DNA of 64,000 nucleotides from Stenotrophomonas hibiscicola ATCC 19867 (GCF_000382065.1 NZ_KB907503.1:184682-248681); one strand, 5' to 3'; shown: positions 48,555-57,844, counted from the first letter of the stretch. The notes: a model not told the origin generated them from the sequence alone. Numbers and translations: made by a program.

Positions 48555-49196
48555 ATGAGCCACAGTCCTCGTCCCTTGTCCCCGTTGTCCTCGCTGATCT
48601 TCGCCTCGCGCTGGCTGCAGCTGCCGCTGTACCTGGGCCTGATCCTTGCCCAGTGCGTCTACGTGTTCCTGTTCGGCAAGGAACTGTGGCACCTGCTGTC
48701 CCACTCGGTGTCGATGGGCGAACAGCAGATCATGCTGATCGTGCTGGGCCTGATCGACGTGGTGATGATCTCCAACCTGCTGGTGATGGTGATCGTCGGC
48801 GGCTATGAAACCTTCGTCTCGCGCCTGCGCCTGGAAGGCCATCCGGACCAGCCGGAATGGCTGAGCCACGTCAACGCCAGCGTGCTGAAGGTGAAGCTGG
48901 CGATGGCGATCATCGGCATCTCCTCGATCCACCTGCTGAAGACCTTCATCGCCACCAGCGCGTTGAAGGGACTGCCGCTGTGCAAACCGGAACAATGGGC
49001 AGCGGCAGTGTCTTCGGCGTCGACCAGTTTCTACAACGCTGGCGTCGATACCTGCACGACCATGACCCAGGAAGGTGTGCTGTGGCAGACCATCATCCAC
49101 TGCGTGTTCATCCTGTCGGCGATCGGCATCGCCTGGACCGACAAGCTGATGTCCAACGGCCACAGCAAGTCGCACGACAAGGCACACGACCACTGA
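48555..49196 (+). CDS. YqhA/UPF0114 family membrane protein
   Basis: The 213-residue protein matches the UPF0114/TIGR00645 type. [18 protein letters not shown] is the first helix, and [26 protein letters not shown] and [18 protein letters not shown] are conserved helices. A His/Lys-rich tail ([12 protein letters not shown]) could bind metal. Four membrane helices overall. An insert with two cysteines ([17 protein letters not shown]) lies between helices 3 and 4. Function unknown. Confidence 0.9.
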   Translation: MSHSPRPLSPLSSLIFASRWLQLPLYLGLILAQCVYVFLFGKELWHLLSHSVSMGEQQIMLIVLGLIDVVMISNLLVMVIVGGYETFVSRLRLEGHPDQPEWLSHVNASVLKVKLAMAIIGISSIHLLKTFIATSALKGLPLCKPEQWAAAVSSASTSFYNAGVDTCTTMTQEGVLWQTIIHCVFILSAIGIAWTDKLMSNGHSKSHDKAHDH

Positions 49197-49397
49197 GGTC
49201 GCCGCCGGCCACGACATGATCACTGCGGCCCCACCCGGCCACCACCCCTTGTGCGGGGCGGTGGCCGGGATGCTAGATTGCATCCTCGCCGTTGCCGGCG
49301 GTGGCGTCGGGAAACGCCACCCTGCCGCGCCTGGACCACGGGTCCCGGCCATGCATATCAATGATTTACGTCACGTCGTCTTCTAGAGGGGAGCAGG

Positions 49398-50399
49398 ATG
49401 TCGCACGTCTCAACGATCACCGCCGCGCGCCGGTGGCTGCCGGTTGCTTTGGCACTGGCGCTGGCCGCCTGCTCGGGCAAGGAAGAATCCGCAGCACCGG
49501 CTCCGGCCGCCGCCCCCACCGCCGCTGCACCGGCCGCACCGGTGGTCGCCGCCAAGGTGCAGTCGATGGGCACCGAGCAGCTGCGTGAGTCGGCCAGCCA
49601 GGCCCTGCGCGAGAACCGCATGTACGCGCCGGCCGGCGACAATGCCATCGAGTACTACCTCGCCCTGCGCGACAAGACCCCGGACGACGCCTCGGTGAAG
49701 AGCGCGCTGACCGACCTGCTGCCCTACACCCTGATCGCCGCCGAGCAGCACCTGGGCCGCGAGGACTACACCGAAGCACAGCGCCTGGTGGCACTGATCG
49801 AGAAGGTGGATGCCTCCGCGCCCGCCTTGCCGCGCCTGAAGGACGGTCTGTCCAAGGGCGTGGAAAACGCGGCCAAGCGCACCGAGACCGAAGCGGAGAA
49901 GGCAAAGAAGGACGCCGAGGAGCGCAGCAAGCAGCAGATCGAACAGCAGCGCCTGGCCGAACAACGCGCCAAGGAAGCCGACGCGGCCAAGCAGATCGCT
50001 GCCCAGCAGGACGCCGCACGCCGCGACAACGAACGCCAGGAAGCCGAGCGCCAGGCCGCCGCACGCCGCGAAGCCGAACAGAAGCAGCAGCAGGCCGCGG
50101 CCCAGCAGGCCAGCGCGGCGCGCCAGGCCGCGGCTGCCGCCGCGCCCACCCTGCGCCCGATCAGTACGCCGGCGCCGCGCTATCCGGCCGAGGCACTGCG
50201 TTCGGGAACGTCGGGCGAAGTGCTGGTGGAGATCACGGTCGGTACCGACGGCTCGGTGGTCAACGCCCGCGTGCTGCGCGCAACCTCCGGCCGCACCTTC
50301 GACCGCGAAGCCCTGAACGCAGTCAAGCGCTGGCGCTTCGAGCCGGTCAGCGCGCCGGTCACCACCCGCCGCACCCTGGTGTTCGCGCCAGGCGGCTGA
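49398..50399 (+). CDS. TonB-type energy transducer lipoprotein
   Basis: The 333-residue protein begins with a signal peptide and lipobox ALAAC near residue 27, then an Ala/Pro stretch. A soluble helical part (LREALRENRMYAPAGDNAIEYYLALRD-type; TPR-like) leads into a long charged coiled coil (AEKAKKDAEERSKQQIEQQR onward, residues about 155-245). The TonB C-terminal domain ends the protein (TPAPRYPAEALRSGTSGEV, FDREALNAVKRWRFEP). The anchor is a lipid rather than the usual helix, so it may span from the outer or inner leaflet differently from TonB. Confidence 0.87.
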   Translation: MSHVSTITAARRWLPVALALALAACSGKEESAAPAPAAAPTAAAPAAPVVAAKVQSMGTEQLRESASQALRENRMYAPAGDNAIEYYLALRDKTPDDASVKSALTDLLPYTLIAAEQHLGREDYTEAQRLVALIEKVDASAPALPRLKDGLSKGVENAAKRTETEAEKAKKDAEERSKQQIEQQRLAEQRAKEADAAKQIAAQQDAARRDNERQEAERQAAARREAEQKQQQAAAQQASAARQAAAAAAPTLRPISTPAPRYPAEALRSGTSGEVLVEITVGTDGSVVNARVLRATSGRTFDREALNAVKRWRFEPVSAPVTTRRTLVFAPGG

Positions 50400-50450
50400 C
50401 CGCAGAAAAGGGGACGGAGGGGATTAAGTCGTTTCCGCCCCAAAATGACC

Positions 50451-50477
50451 ACACGGCCCGGCATCTCCGGGCCGTGT
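50451..50477. terminator. Bidirectional hairpin between convergent genes
   Basis: ACACGGCCCGG / CCGGGCCGTGT, an 11-bp stem with loop CATCT, lies between the TonB-type gene and the 84-residue gene. Just before it (50410-50441) there is a weaker GGGGACGG / CCGCCCC inverted repeat. No T-run is present. Confidence 0.65.
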
Positions 50478-50482
50478 CCGCT

Positions 50483-50737
50483 TCAGGAGAGGCTGTCAAT
50501 CAGGCGTTGCAGTGCCGGATCGCGCGCGGCCAGCACCTGGAACAGGCCCAGCGCATGCAGGCCCGGCAGCAGCCCACGCAGATCTGCTTCGGCGGTGGCG
50601 CGGGTGGCGTCATCGCTGGCGGGGTCCTGCCAGTCACGGACGCTGGCGAGGAAGGCGCCCACGCTGCCCTTGCGCAGGGTGAGCCCGTTTACCTGTACCT
50701 CGTTCTGGTGGTCGGGAAGGATGTCTTGGGGCTGCAT
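50483..50737 (-). CDS. Hypothetical 84-residue protein
   Basis: The product begins MQPQDILPDHQNEVQVNG and is helical (SVGAFLASVRDWQ, ATAEADLRGLLPGLHALG, DPALQRLIDSL). No membrane helix or signal. It is divergent from the AraC-type regulator with 72 bases between starts, so it may be the regulator's target. Not recognised. Confidence 0.65.
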   Translation of the reverse strand: MQPQDILPDHQNEVQVNGLTLRKGSVGAFLASVRDWQDPASDDATRATAEADLRGLLPGLHALGLFQVLAARDPALQRLIDSLS

Positions 50738-50809
50738 CGGGGCGGCTCGTGTTGGAATGGGCGCCCAGTGTGGCGCGCGCGGATCGGCGCTTCTGCCGTA
50801 TAACTGCCA

Positions 50810-51601
50810 ATGGATATGGCAGATCAGACACCGACCGGCTTGATTGATCCGGCATTGGCGGACGCCGACGACGGCCCCATCGTGCTGGCCGGCCAGCTGC
50901 GCGTGCCCGGAAGGCGGCGCACCGCGCGCCACCAGCACGTGCGCGGCCAGTTGCTGGGTGCCCACCACGGCCTGCTGCGGATCGAGGCCGGCGACCTGCA
51001 CTGGCTGCTGCCGGCGGGGCATGTTGCCTGGATACCGCCCTTGCTGCCCCACGCCCTGGTAGGGGCAGACGCATTCGATGGCTGGAGCCTGTACGTCCGC
51101 GCCGATGCCGGCCTGGATCTGCCGCCGCTGCCCCGCATTTTCCAACCCGATGTGCTGTTGCAGGCGGCGGTGACGCGGGCACTGCGCTGGCCGCATCAGG
51201 CACTGGACGCTGCGCAGGCACGCTTGGCCGGCGTCATCGCCGATGAGATCCGTGCCAGCACTCCCTTGCCACTTGCCCTGCCACAACCGCAGGATCGACG
51301 GTTGCGGCGGATCGCGGCGGCGCTGGCACGGTCGCCGGACGACCTTCGCAGCGTCGAAGCGTGGGCAGCCACCAGCGGACTGTCCAGCCGCAGTCTCGCC
51401 CGCCGTTGGCAGGCCGAAACTGGCATGACCTTGAGCCAGTGGCGGCAGCGCCTGCGCGTGCTGCTGTCACTGCCACGCCTGCTGGCAGGCGAACCCGTGA
51501 TCAGCGTTGCGCTGTCAATGGGCTACGACACGCCCAGTTCGTTCATCGCCGTGTTCAAGCGCGAGATGGGTGTGACGCCTGCGCGGTATAGCGTGGAGTG
51601 A
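50810..51601 (+). CDS. AraC family transcriptional regulator
   Basis: The 263-residue protein has an N-terminal cupin-type sensor (HQHVRGQLLGAHHGLLRIEAG, WIPPLLPHALVG) and a C-terminal double helix-turn-helix. The second domain has SVEAWAATSGLSSRSLARRW, TLSQWRQRLRVLLSLPRL, and SVALSMGYDTPSSFIAVFKRE with GVTPARY at the end. Its inducer is unknown. It is divergent from a small unknown gene. Confidence 0.93.
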   Translation: MDMADQTPTGLIDPALADADDGPIVLAGQLRVPGRRRTARHQHVRGQLLGAHHGLLRIEAGDLHWLLPAGHVAWIPPLLPHALVGADAFDGWSLYVRADAGLDLPPLPRIFQPDVLLQAAVTRALRWPHQALDAAQARLAGVIADEIRASTPLPLALPQPQDRRLRRIAAALARSPDDLRSVEAWAATSGLSSRSLARRWQAETGMTLSQWRQRLRVLLSLPRLLAGEPVISVALSMGYDTPSSFIAVFKREMGVTPARYSVE

Positions 51602-51668
51602 CGCAATCAACACTCGCGCTGTATATCTTCGCGACCTAACCTGCCCGTTGGTCCATAGACGCACCCAT

Positions 51669-52094
51669 ATGAAGTACGACGACGCCAGCTGGCACTCTGA
51701 CGGCGACTTCCCTGCCGATCTCTCCCCTGAGGCAGGCGCTACCCACATCGGAATGTATCTGGCGTGGCTGCTGCTACGGGGGATGGCGGGCGAAGAGCTG
51801 TTGGATGACATGCAGGAGGAGCTGGGAGCCTTGACCCGGCGTGCAATGACACCCGGTCAGTTCCTGCTGGTGTGTGATGGCAAGTTCCTTGATGAAATGA
51901 TCAACGATGAGGCGAATGCATTCACGCTGGAGTACTACCAAGCGGATGACTGCCTGTATCCCGATGACTACATCGAATTGCTGGCAGACGATCTTCCTTC
52001 GCTGTACCACGTCGCCGATACCTGGGAAAACTTCGATCGACTGGCACCGGTGATCGCCCAGCGCTTCGCCGCTTGGCAGGCAGCACAATCCTGA
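51669..52094 (+). CDS. Acidic hypothetical protein, possibly immunity-like
   Basis: The 141-residue product starts MKYDDASWHSDGDFPAD at ATG 51669 and is very acidic. The stretch EAGATHIGMYLAWLLLRGM, then a long run of Asp/Glu residues (YYQADDCLYPDDYIELLADD), is seen in proteins found with polymorphic toxins (DUF7832-like). No toxin gene lies next to it. The sequence is more A/T-rich than its neighbours, so transfer is possible. It ends at a strong hairpin. Confidence 0.68.
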   Translation: MKYDDASWHSDGDFPADLSPEAGATHIGMYLAWLLLRGMAGEELLDDMQEELGALTRRAMTPGQFLLVCDGKFLDEMINDEANAFTLEYYQADDCLYPDDYIELLADDLPSLYHVADTWENFDRLAPVIAQRFAAWQAAQS

Positions 52095-52100
52095 AAACAA

Positions 52101-52129
52101 CGAGGCCCGGAATGACCGGGCCTCGTTTC
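52101..52129. terminator. Strong intrinsic terminator hairpin
   Basis: ACGAGGCCCGG / CCGGGCCTCGT stem with AATGA loop, followed by TTT on the plus strand and preceded by AAAACA, so it could work in both directions between convergent genes. Confidence 0.8.
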
Positions 52130-52136
52130 ATATCCG

Positions 52137-52157
52137 CCGGGCATGGCCCGGCGCTAC
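52137..52157 (-). repeat. Single SMAG palindrome, one base short
   Basis: GCCGGC-ATG-GCCCGGC arms ending in CTAC, just after the terminator and 10 bases before the permease stop. Confidence 0.65.
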
Positions 52158-52166
52158 CCGTGGCGG

Positions 52167-53351
52167 TCAGCCAGAGATGGCCAGGCGCTCGTTGTGGTAG
52201 CGGCGCACAGCGGCGAACCACAGCATAGCGGCCAGGCCGAGGCTGGCACCGAGGTAGATCGCCCAGACCGTCGGGGTGATGGTCTCGTGGCGGATCACCT
52301 TCAGCAGCATCTGGTTCTGCGACAGGAACGGCACGGCGTACTGCCACATCTCGCTCTTCAGCGGATAGGCCACCAGGGCGTAGCCAGGCAGCATCGGCAG
52401 CAGCATCAGCCAGGTCATGTGGCTCTGCGCTTCCTTCATGCTCTTGGCCGCAGCCGACAGGAAGGTCAGCAGCGAGGTGCCGATCAGCAGCATCGGCAAC
52501 ATCACCAGCAGCATCTGCAGCATCGAGCCGACGTTCATGTTGAACTGGCGGCCGATGTTGCCGGGGGCGATCTGCGCGCTCACCTTGAACGCGACCAGGG
52601 TCAGCAGCAGCGACACGAAACCGACCACGCAGGCGGCGGCGATCTTGCCGCTGACGATCGCACTGCGCGAGCCCGGCGTGGCCAGCAAGGGTTCCAGTGA
52701 CTGCCGCTCGCGCTCGCCGGCCGTGGCGTCCATCACCAGGTAGGCGCCACCGATGAACGAGGTCAGCGTCAGCAGTACCGGCAGCAGCATCGACAGGATC
52801 ATGCCGCGCTTGGCCTCGGCACTGGCCAGGTCCTGGCGCGCCACGTCCAGCGGGCGTGCCACCTGTGCGTCGATGCCGCGTGCCATCAGGCGCAAGGCAC
52901 CGACCTGGCCGTTGTAGGTGGCCAGCGCCGCCTCCAGGCGTGCACTGGGTACTTCGGCCGCGCGACGCGTGCTGTCCTTGATCACCTCCACCAGCGCTGG
53001 CTTGCCCTCGGCCCAGTCCTTGCCGAACTCATCGCTGATGCGCAGCGCCACATCGATGTCCTGGGTGCGGATGGCCTCGGCCAGGTCCTTCGGTGCCGGT
53101 GCGGTGTTCAGCCCCTGCGCGGCGAGGAAGCGCACCAGGTTCGGCGCGTTGTCCGCACCGATGGTCGGAATCTGCAGCGGTTGTTCGATCTGGGTGCGCA
53201 CCCGGCTCTCGGCCAGCTTGCCCATGCCCAGCAGCAGCACCGGGTACAGCAGTGGCCCGAACAGCAGGGTCAGCAGCAGTGTGCGGCGATCACGCGACAG
53301 GTCGCGCAGTTCCTTGCGCATCACCGTCATCAGGGTCGACATCATGCTCAT
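52167..53351 (-). CDS. ABC-2 type permease (NatB-like)
   Basis: The 394-residue protein has one N-terminal helix (TLLLTLLFGPLLYPVLLLG), a large extracellular part (residues about 45-190) and five to six C-terminal helices beginning ILSMLLPVLLTLTSFIGGAYLV. The motif DATAGERERQSLEPLLATP follows the second helix and is typical of NatB/ABC-2 exporters. The start at 53351 overlaps the ATPase gene (ATGA). Some family members export sodium or other ions; the substrate here is not known. Confidence 0.93.
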   Translation of the reverse strand: MSMMSTLMTVMRKELRDLSRDRRTLLLTLLFGPLLYPVLLLGMGKLAESRVRTQIEQPLQIPTIGADNAPNLVRFLAAQGLNTAPAPKDLAEAIRTQDIDVALRISDEFGKDWAEGKPALVEVIKDSTRRAAEVPSARLEAALATYNGQVGALRLMARGIDAQVARPLDVARQDLASAEAKRGMILSMLLPVLLTLTSFIGGAYLVMDATAGERERQSLEPLLATPGSRSAIVSGKIAAACVVGFVSLLLTLVAFKVSAQIAPGNIGRQFNMNVGSMLQMLLVMLPMLLIGTSLLTFLSAAAKSMKEAQSHMTWLMLLPMLPGYALVAYPLKSEMWQYAVPFLSQNQMLLKVIRHETITPTVWAIYLGASLGLAAMLWFAAVRRYHNERLAISG

Positions 53352-54094
53352 GCGTGCAGGCCCTCTTCGCTGCCGATCAGTTTCACGAACGCATCTTCCA
53401 GGTTGGATTCGGCGGCCTGCGCACGCAGTTCGTCGGCGCTGCCGGCGGCCATCACCGTGCCCTTGGCGATGATCACGATGTGATCGCACAGCGCGGCCAC
53501 CTCCTGCATGATGTGGCTGGACAGGATCACGCAGCGACCCTCTTCGCGCAGGCCCAGCAGGAAGCGGCGCAGCGCGCGCGTGGTCATCACGTCCAGGCCG
53601 TTGGTCGGTTCATCGAGAATGACGTTGCGAGGGTCGTGCACCAGCGCGCGGGCAATCGCGGTCTTGGTGCGCTGGCCCTGCGAGAAGCCATCGGTCTGGC
53701 GGTCGAGGATGTCCCCCATGTCCAGCGCGTGCGACAGCACCTCGATGCGTTCGCGGATGCGCTCGGCCGACAGGCCATGCAGTTCGCCGAAGTAGGCGAT
53801 GTTCTCGCGCGCAGTCAGGCGCTTGTAGACGCCACGCGCATCAGGCAGCACGCCGAGGTGGCGACGCACCTCCACCGGATTGCGCGCCGCATCGATGCCG
53901 TCGACAGTGATGCTGCCCTGATCGGGCGTCATCAGCGTGTACAGCATGCGCATGGTGGTGGTCTTGCCGGCACCATTGGGCCCCAGCAGGCCGGTGATGC
54001 GGCCATCCTCGGCGCGGAAGCCGACGTTGGACACTGCCTGGATACGGCCGGTGCGGGTGTCGAAGGCCTTGTGCAGGTTGTCGGCGACGATCAT
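53348..54094 (-). CDS. ABC transporter ATP-binding protein (NatA-like)
   Basis: About 248 residues from ATG 54094, whose bases overlap the hydrolase stop (ATGA); ATG 54103 is an alternative. Walker A GPNGAGKTT, signature FSQGQRTKTAIARAL, Walker B NVILDEPTNGLD and switch histidine ILSSHIM are complete. It pairs with the permease downstream to form an exporter. Confidence 0.95.
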   Translation of the reverse strand: MIVADNLHKAFDTRTGRIQAVSNVGFRAEDGRITGLLGPNGAGKTTTMRMLYTLMTPDQGSITVDGIDAARNPVEVRRHLGVLPDARGVYKRLTARENIAYFGELHGLSAERIRERIEVLSHALDMGDILDRQTDGFSQGQRTKTAIARALVHDPRNVILDEPTNGLDVMTTRALRRFLLGLREEGRCVILSSHIMQEVAALCDHIVIIAKGTVMAAGSADELRAQAAESNLEDAFVKLIGSEEGLHA

Positions 54095-55617
54095 GGTTCC
54101 CATCCGTTGAACGAGGTGAACGCCGGCACGTAGCTCAGCGTATCCAGGCAGCCGGCGTCCAGCGCCTTGGCATCGGTCGTGTCGATGAACTGGCCGAGCA
54201 GGCGCGGCATGCAGCCGGCGGTCAGCGTGCCGTGGCCCTGGCCACGGGCGACCAGCGCGCGTCCATTGGGCAGGCCCTTGAGGACCTGCTCGGCATAGCG
54301 CGGCGGGGTCACCGGGTCCAGTTCACCAGACAACAGCAGCGCCGGTACGTCACTGCGCAGCGGCACGGCATTGGCTGCCGGTGCCGGACGGTGCGGCCAC
54401 ACCGGGCAGGCCGCGAAGAATGCACTGGCCACCTCGTTGCCAAACAGCCGCTCGGGATCCTCGGCCGGCGCGTGGTAGCGCGGCGCATCTTCGCTACAGA
54501 TCACCGACCAATGCATCCCGCGGTTGATCTGGAAATCCATGCTGCGGTTCGCACCGCGTGCCAGCGAGGCGAGCGGCGCGTAGCGGCCGTGCGCGGCTTC
54601 ATCAAGAACCAGCGGCAGCAATGAGGCGTACTGGGGTACGTAGGAAAACGCAAAAGCCAGGCCCACCACGCTGTCCGGTGTCAGCACATCCTTCCGGGTC
54701 CCGTAGGTGCCGGGGTCGCGATACTCGACCGGAACCGGTGCACGGCGCAGGGTCTCGACCACGCTGCGCAGCTGCGCACGGGTATCGGTCGGGAAGCGCT
54801 TGCTGCAGGTAACGTCCTTGCGGCACTGCGCCGACTGCAGGGCGATCGCGTCCTCGAATGTCCTGGCGAAATCGCCGCCCACCACCAGCTCATTCGGCAC
54901 CACGCCATCGATGACGATGCTGCGGGTGTGCTGTGGATAGGTGCCCGCATAGCGCTGGGCCACGCGGGTACCGTAGGAGCCGCCAACCAGGTTGAGCTGG
55001 TCCACACCGAGCGCCGCACGCACCGCATCCAGATCGGCGATCGCCTCGGTGGTGGTGTAGAAGCGCGCATCGGCACGCCCCTGCAGCGATGCGGCACAGC
55101 GCTGGGCGTAGTCGCGCAGCGATGCCTCGGAAGGCGCGGCATCCTCATCCATCGGCAGCTCCTTCCCGTCCGCGCCCAGGCAGCTGAGCGGGCTGGAACC
55201 GCCAGTGCCGCGCTGGTCGATCAGGAACACGTCGCGCTGTTTGCGCACCTGGCGCAGTGCAGTATCGACGATGACCGCCACCTCGCTGGCCGCCTGGCCG
55301 GGGCCGCCGGCCAGGAAGAACACCGGATCCGGCTGGCTGGCGCCGCTGCTGCCCGATTCCAGCCAGGCGATACGCAGGCCGATCCGGCGACCGTCAGGCT
55401 GGGCCCGGTCCTCCGGCACCTGCAGGGTGGCGCACTGCGCCTCCACGTTGGCGCTCGCACCTACCGTGGACAGCGTGCAGGGCTGGAAATCGATCGTGCC
55501 GAAGCGGCGGCCGGGTGCGTCAGTGGCACCCTCGGCGCCGGGTGACGGCGGCTGGCTGCAACCGGCAAGCATCAGGCTGGCCAGCATCCCGGCCAGCGCG
55601 AGGAGGTGTCTTTGCAT
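54091..55617 (-). CDS. Secreted alpha/beta hydrolase (TAP-like peptidase)
   Basis: The 508-residue lipoprotein (lipobox LAGC near residue 19) has the tripeptidyl-peptidase plan: a catalytic domain with DPVFFLAGGPGQAAS, DQRGTGGSSPLSC and nucleophile NLVGGSYGTRVA near residue 230, then a lid and a C-terminal TAP-like domain with LLLSGELDPVTPP (Asp) and GQGHGTLTA (His). It probably trims peptides in the periplasm. It is the first gene of a set with the NatAB-type exporter. Confidence 0.9.
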   Translation of the reverse strand: MQRHLLALAGMLASLMLAGCSQPPSPGAEGATDAPGRRFGTIDFQPCTLSTVGASANVEAQCATLQVPEDRAQPDGRRIGLRIAWLESGSSGASQPDPVFFLAGGPGQAASEVAVIVDTALRQVRKQRDVFLIDQRGTGGSSPLSCLGADGKELPMDEDAAPSEASLRDYAQRCAASLQGRADARFYTTTEAIADLDAVRAALGVDQLNLVGGSYGTRVAQRYAGTYPQHTRSIVIDGVVPNELVVGGDFARTFEDAIALQSAQCRKDVTCSKRFPTDTRAQLRSVVETLRRAPVPVEYRDPGTYGTRKDVLTPDSVVGLAFAFSYVPQYASLLPLVLDEAAHGRYAPLASLARGANRSMDFQINRGMHWSVICSEDAPRYHAPAEDPERLFGNEVASAFFAACPVWPHRPAPAANAVPLRSDVPALLLSGELDPVTPPRYAEQVLKGLPNGRALVARGQGHGTLTAGCMPRLLGQFIDTTDAKALDAGCLDTLSYVPAFTSFNGWEP

Positions 55618-55913
55618 CGTGCTCGTTTCCCCTGGAAGACGTTCCTGGCAACCACGACGGGCTGCCGCGGAAGATGTGACTCAACTTACACGGGCAGCGC
55701 GCCGACGGCGATGGGCAATGACGAATCCGCCGCCAACGGCGCGCAGACCGGACGGTCCTGCCCCTCGGCCTTGGTCGGCACAGGGCGGCATCGGCGGCGA
55801 CCCGCAGCGCCCCACGGGCCAGTGCCCCGGCCTGACGGCGATGCGGGGTCTGAAAACGGCGAGCACGGCCGCCGGCGCACGCGCAGAATCCGCCGCAGAC
55901 CCAGGAGACACCC

Positions 55914-56441
55914 ATGCACACGTGGTACCTCGGTGGCATCGACCATCGCCCCTTCCTGCACCTGTTCGAGATGAGCGACTGCGCGCTCGCTGCGCTCGGC
56001 ATCCAGCGTCGCTGGGCCGGCGCCAACGGCGGGCATCCCTGCCGGATCAGCCTGAGCGATCCCGCGCCTGGCAGCGAGCTGCTCCTGCTGTCCCACGTCC
56101 ACCTGCCGCTGCATTCGCCGTACCGCGCCGCCGGCCCGATCTTCGTGCAGCGCGGCGTGACCCGTTGCGTCCTGCCGCCGGGCGAGGTACCCCCGTATGT
56201 GCAGCGCCGGGTGATCTCGATGCGTGCCTATGACCACGCCGCGCTGATGTGCGGTGCCCAGGTCTGTGCGGGCACCGAGGTGGCCGACCACCTGGATGCA
56301 CTGTTTGCCGACCCGTCGGTGGCGTTCGTCCAGCTGCACAACGCCGCGCATGGCTGTTTCTCGTGCCAGGCAGATCGGGTAGGTACCGGGACTGCGTCGC
56401 GTGATCTCCATGACGTGATCGATGCCACGCCGGTCACGTGA
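55914..56441 (+). CDS. DUF1203 family protein
   Basis: The 175-residue soluble protein shows the DUF1203 pattern: CRISLSDPAPGSELLLLSHVH, SPYRAAGPIFVQRG, RVISMRAYDHAALMC, and near the end AFVQLHNAAHGCFSCQADR. Conserved histidines and cysteines are present but no activity is known. It lies alone between the hydrolase and LPMO genes. A GTGAAGCC / GGCTTCAC hairpin at 56468-56492 follows it. Confidence 0.9.
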   Translation: MHTWYLGGIDHRPFLHLFEMSDCALAALGIQRRWAGANGGHPCRISLSDPAPGSELLLLSHVHLPLHSPYRAAGPIFVQRGVTRCVLPPGEVPPYVQRRVISMRAYDHAALMCGAQVCAGTEVADHLDALFADPSVAFVQLHNAAHGCFSCQADRVGTGTASRDLHDVIDATPVT

Positions 56442-56632
56442 CGTCCAGCGCATCCGTTCAGCCCTGCGTGAAGCCTGCGGGAAGGGCTTCACATGCGCAG
56501 TCACGGATCGGCACTGCGATGGTTCCGCCGCCTGCAGTGCGACTCGATACTCGCCCTGGTGCCGCCGAAAGTCCGCCGCCCAGCGCAGCGCCTGCGGTCA
56601 CCGTTCCCTTTCGACGACCACAAGGATGCGCC

Positions 56633-57805
56633 ATGTCATTCCGATCCACACCGCTGTTGCTGGCCACCTCGTTCGCCGCTGCGGGCCTGTGCCTGGCCGG
56701 CAACGCGTTCGCCCACGGCACGATGACCACGCCGGTCAGCCGCGTCTATGCCTGCTTCCAGGGCAATCCCGAGAATCCGACCAACCCGGCCTGTGCCGCT
56801 GCAAAAGCGATTGGCGGTTCACAGGCGTTCTACGACTGGAACGGCATCAACCAGGCCAACGCCAACGGCAACCATCAGGCCGTGGTGCCCGACGGCAAGC
56901 TGTGCAGCGGCAACAACCCGACCTTCCGCGGCCTGGACGTGAACCGCAGTGACTGGCAGACCACGCCGATCCACGCCGATGCCAATGGCAGGTTCACCTT
57001 CGTGTTCAAGGCAACCGCGCCGCACGCCACGCGCGACTGGCGCTTCTTCGTCACCCGCGACGGCTGGCAACCGGGCAGCCCGTTGCGCTGGGCCGACCTG
57101 CAGGAGTTCTGCACGCTGGGCAATACACCGCTCTCTGCCGATGGCACCTACAAGCTGCAGTGCACGCTGCCGCAGCGCAGCGGCCAGCATGTGATCTACA
57201 ACACCTGGCAGCGCTCGGATTCGACCGAGGCGTTCTACACCTGCATGGACGTGCGCTTTGAAGGCGGCGGCGGTGGTACGACGCCGGCACCGCAATGGCA
57301 GGATGCCGGCCCGGTCACCGCCCGCGGTGAATTGCCGGTCGGTACGACGCTGGCACTGCGCGTGTTCAATGCCAGCGGCAACGATGTCGAACGTGTGGAA
57401 GCGACGCTGGCCAGCGGCCAGACCTCGGCCGCGCAATGGCCCTTGGCGCTGGCCCGCAAGGTCAATGCCAGTGCCCAGCATGCGCGCGTGGGCGTGCTGG
57501 CCAATGGTGCAATCACGCCGACGGCCTCGGCCACCGCCAACCGCGTGTACCTGAAGGATGGCAACCGCTTCCAGCTCGACACGAAGGTGCCGGACCCGGG
57601 CACGCCGTCGCCGGGCGGTGATTTCGACCATGTGTACCCGGCCGGTATCGGCGGCTATGTGCCGGGCCAGACCGTGGTGAAGGGCACCGACGGCAAGCTG
57701 TACGCCTGCCGTCCGTTCCCGGAGGGTGCATGGTGCAACGTCAATGCCGAGGCCTACCGGCCGGGCGTGGGCGCGGCCTGGCGCGATGCGTGGATCGCGT
57801 ACTGA
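56633..57805 (+). CDS. Lytic polysaccharide monooxygenase AA10 with CBM5/12, copy 1
   Basis: The 390-residue secreted copper enzyme has a signal peptide ending ...GNAFA, so that His of AHGTMTTPVSR becomes residue 1 and half of the copper histidine brace. The second His is in KATAPHATRDWRFFVTRDGW. A linker domain of the GbpA-type (residues about 220-330) and a short C-terminal chitin-binding module follow (DGKLYACRPFPEGAWCN). It cleaves crystalline chitin or cellulose; chitin is most likely for this architecture. AAGGA before ATG is the ribosome binding site. Confidence 0.95.
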   Translation: MSFRSTPLLLATSFAAAGLCLAGNAFAHGTMTTPVSRVYACFQGNPENPTNPACAAAKAIGGSQAFYDWNGINQANANGNHQAVVPDGKLCSGNNPTFRGLDVNRSDWQTTPIHADANGRFTFVFKATAPHATRDWRFFVTRDGWQPGSPLRWADLQEFCTLGNTPLSADGTYKLQCTLPQRSGQHVIYNTWQRSDSTEAFYTCMDVRFEGGGGGTTPAPQWQDAGPVTARGELPVGTTLALRVFNASGNDVERVEATLASGQTSAAQWPLALARKVNASAQHARVGVLANGAITPTASATANRVYLKDGNRFQLDTKVPDPGTPSPGGDFDHVYPAGIGGYVPGQTVVKGTDGKLYACRPFPEGAWCNVNAEAYRPGVGAAWRDAWIAY

Positions 57806-57819
57806 GGCAGTGATGCGGG

Positions 57820-57844
57820 AGGCGGTGCACAATGCACCGCCTTT
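57820..57844 (+). terminator. Hairpin after the first LPMO gene
   Basis: AGGCGGTGCA / TGCACCGCCT with a CAA loop then TTT, 15 bases past the stop codon. It suggests the two LPMO genes have separate transcripts. Confidence 0.75.

Noticed and set aside
49922-50140. Short tandem repeat in the TonB-type gene
   Set aside because: The GCC/GAA/CAG-rich pattern is explained by the coiled-coil coding sequence, not by a DNA repeat.
55618-55913. Small genes between the hydrolase and DUF1203 genes
   Set aside because: All short frames are Arg/Pro-rich shadows without ribosome binding sites. Promoters for the two flanking divergent genes must lie here but no clear boxes are seen.
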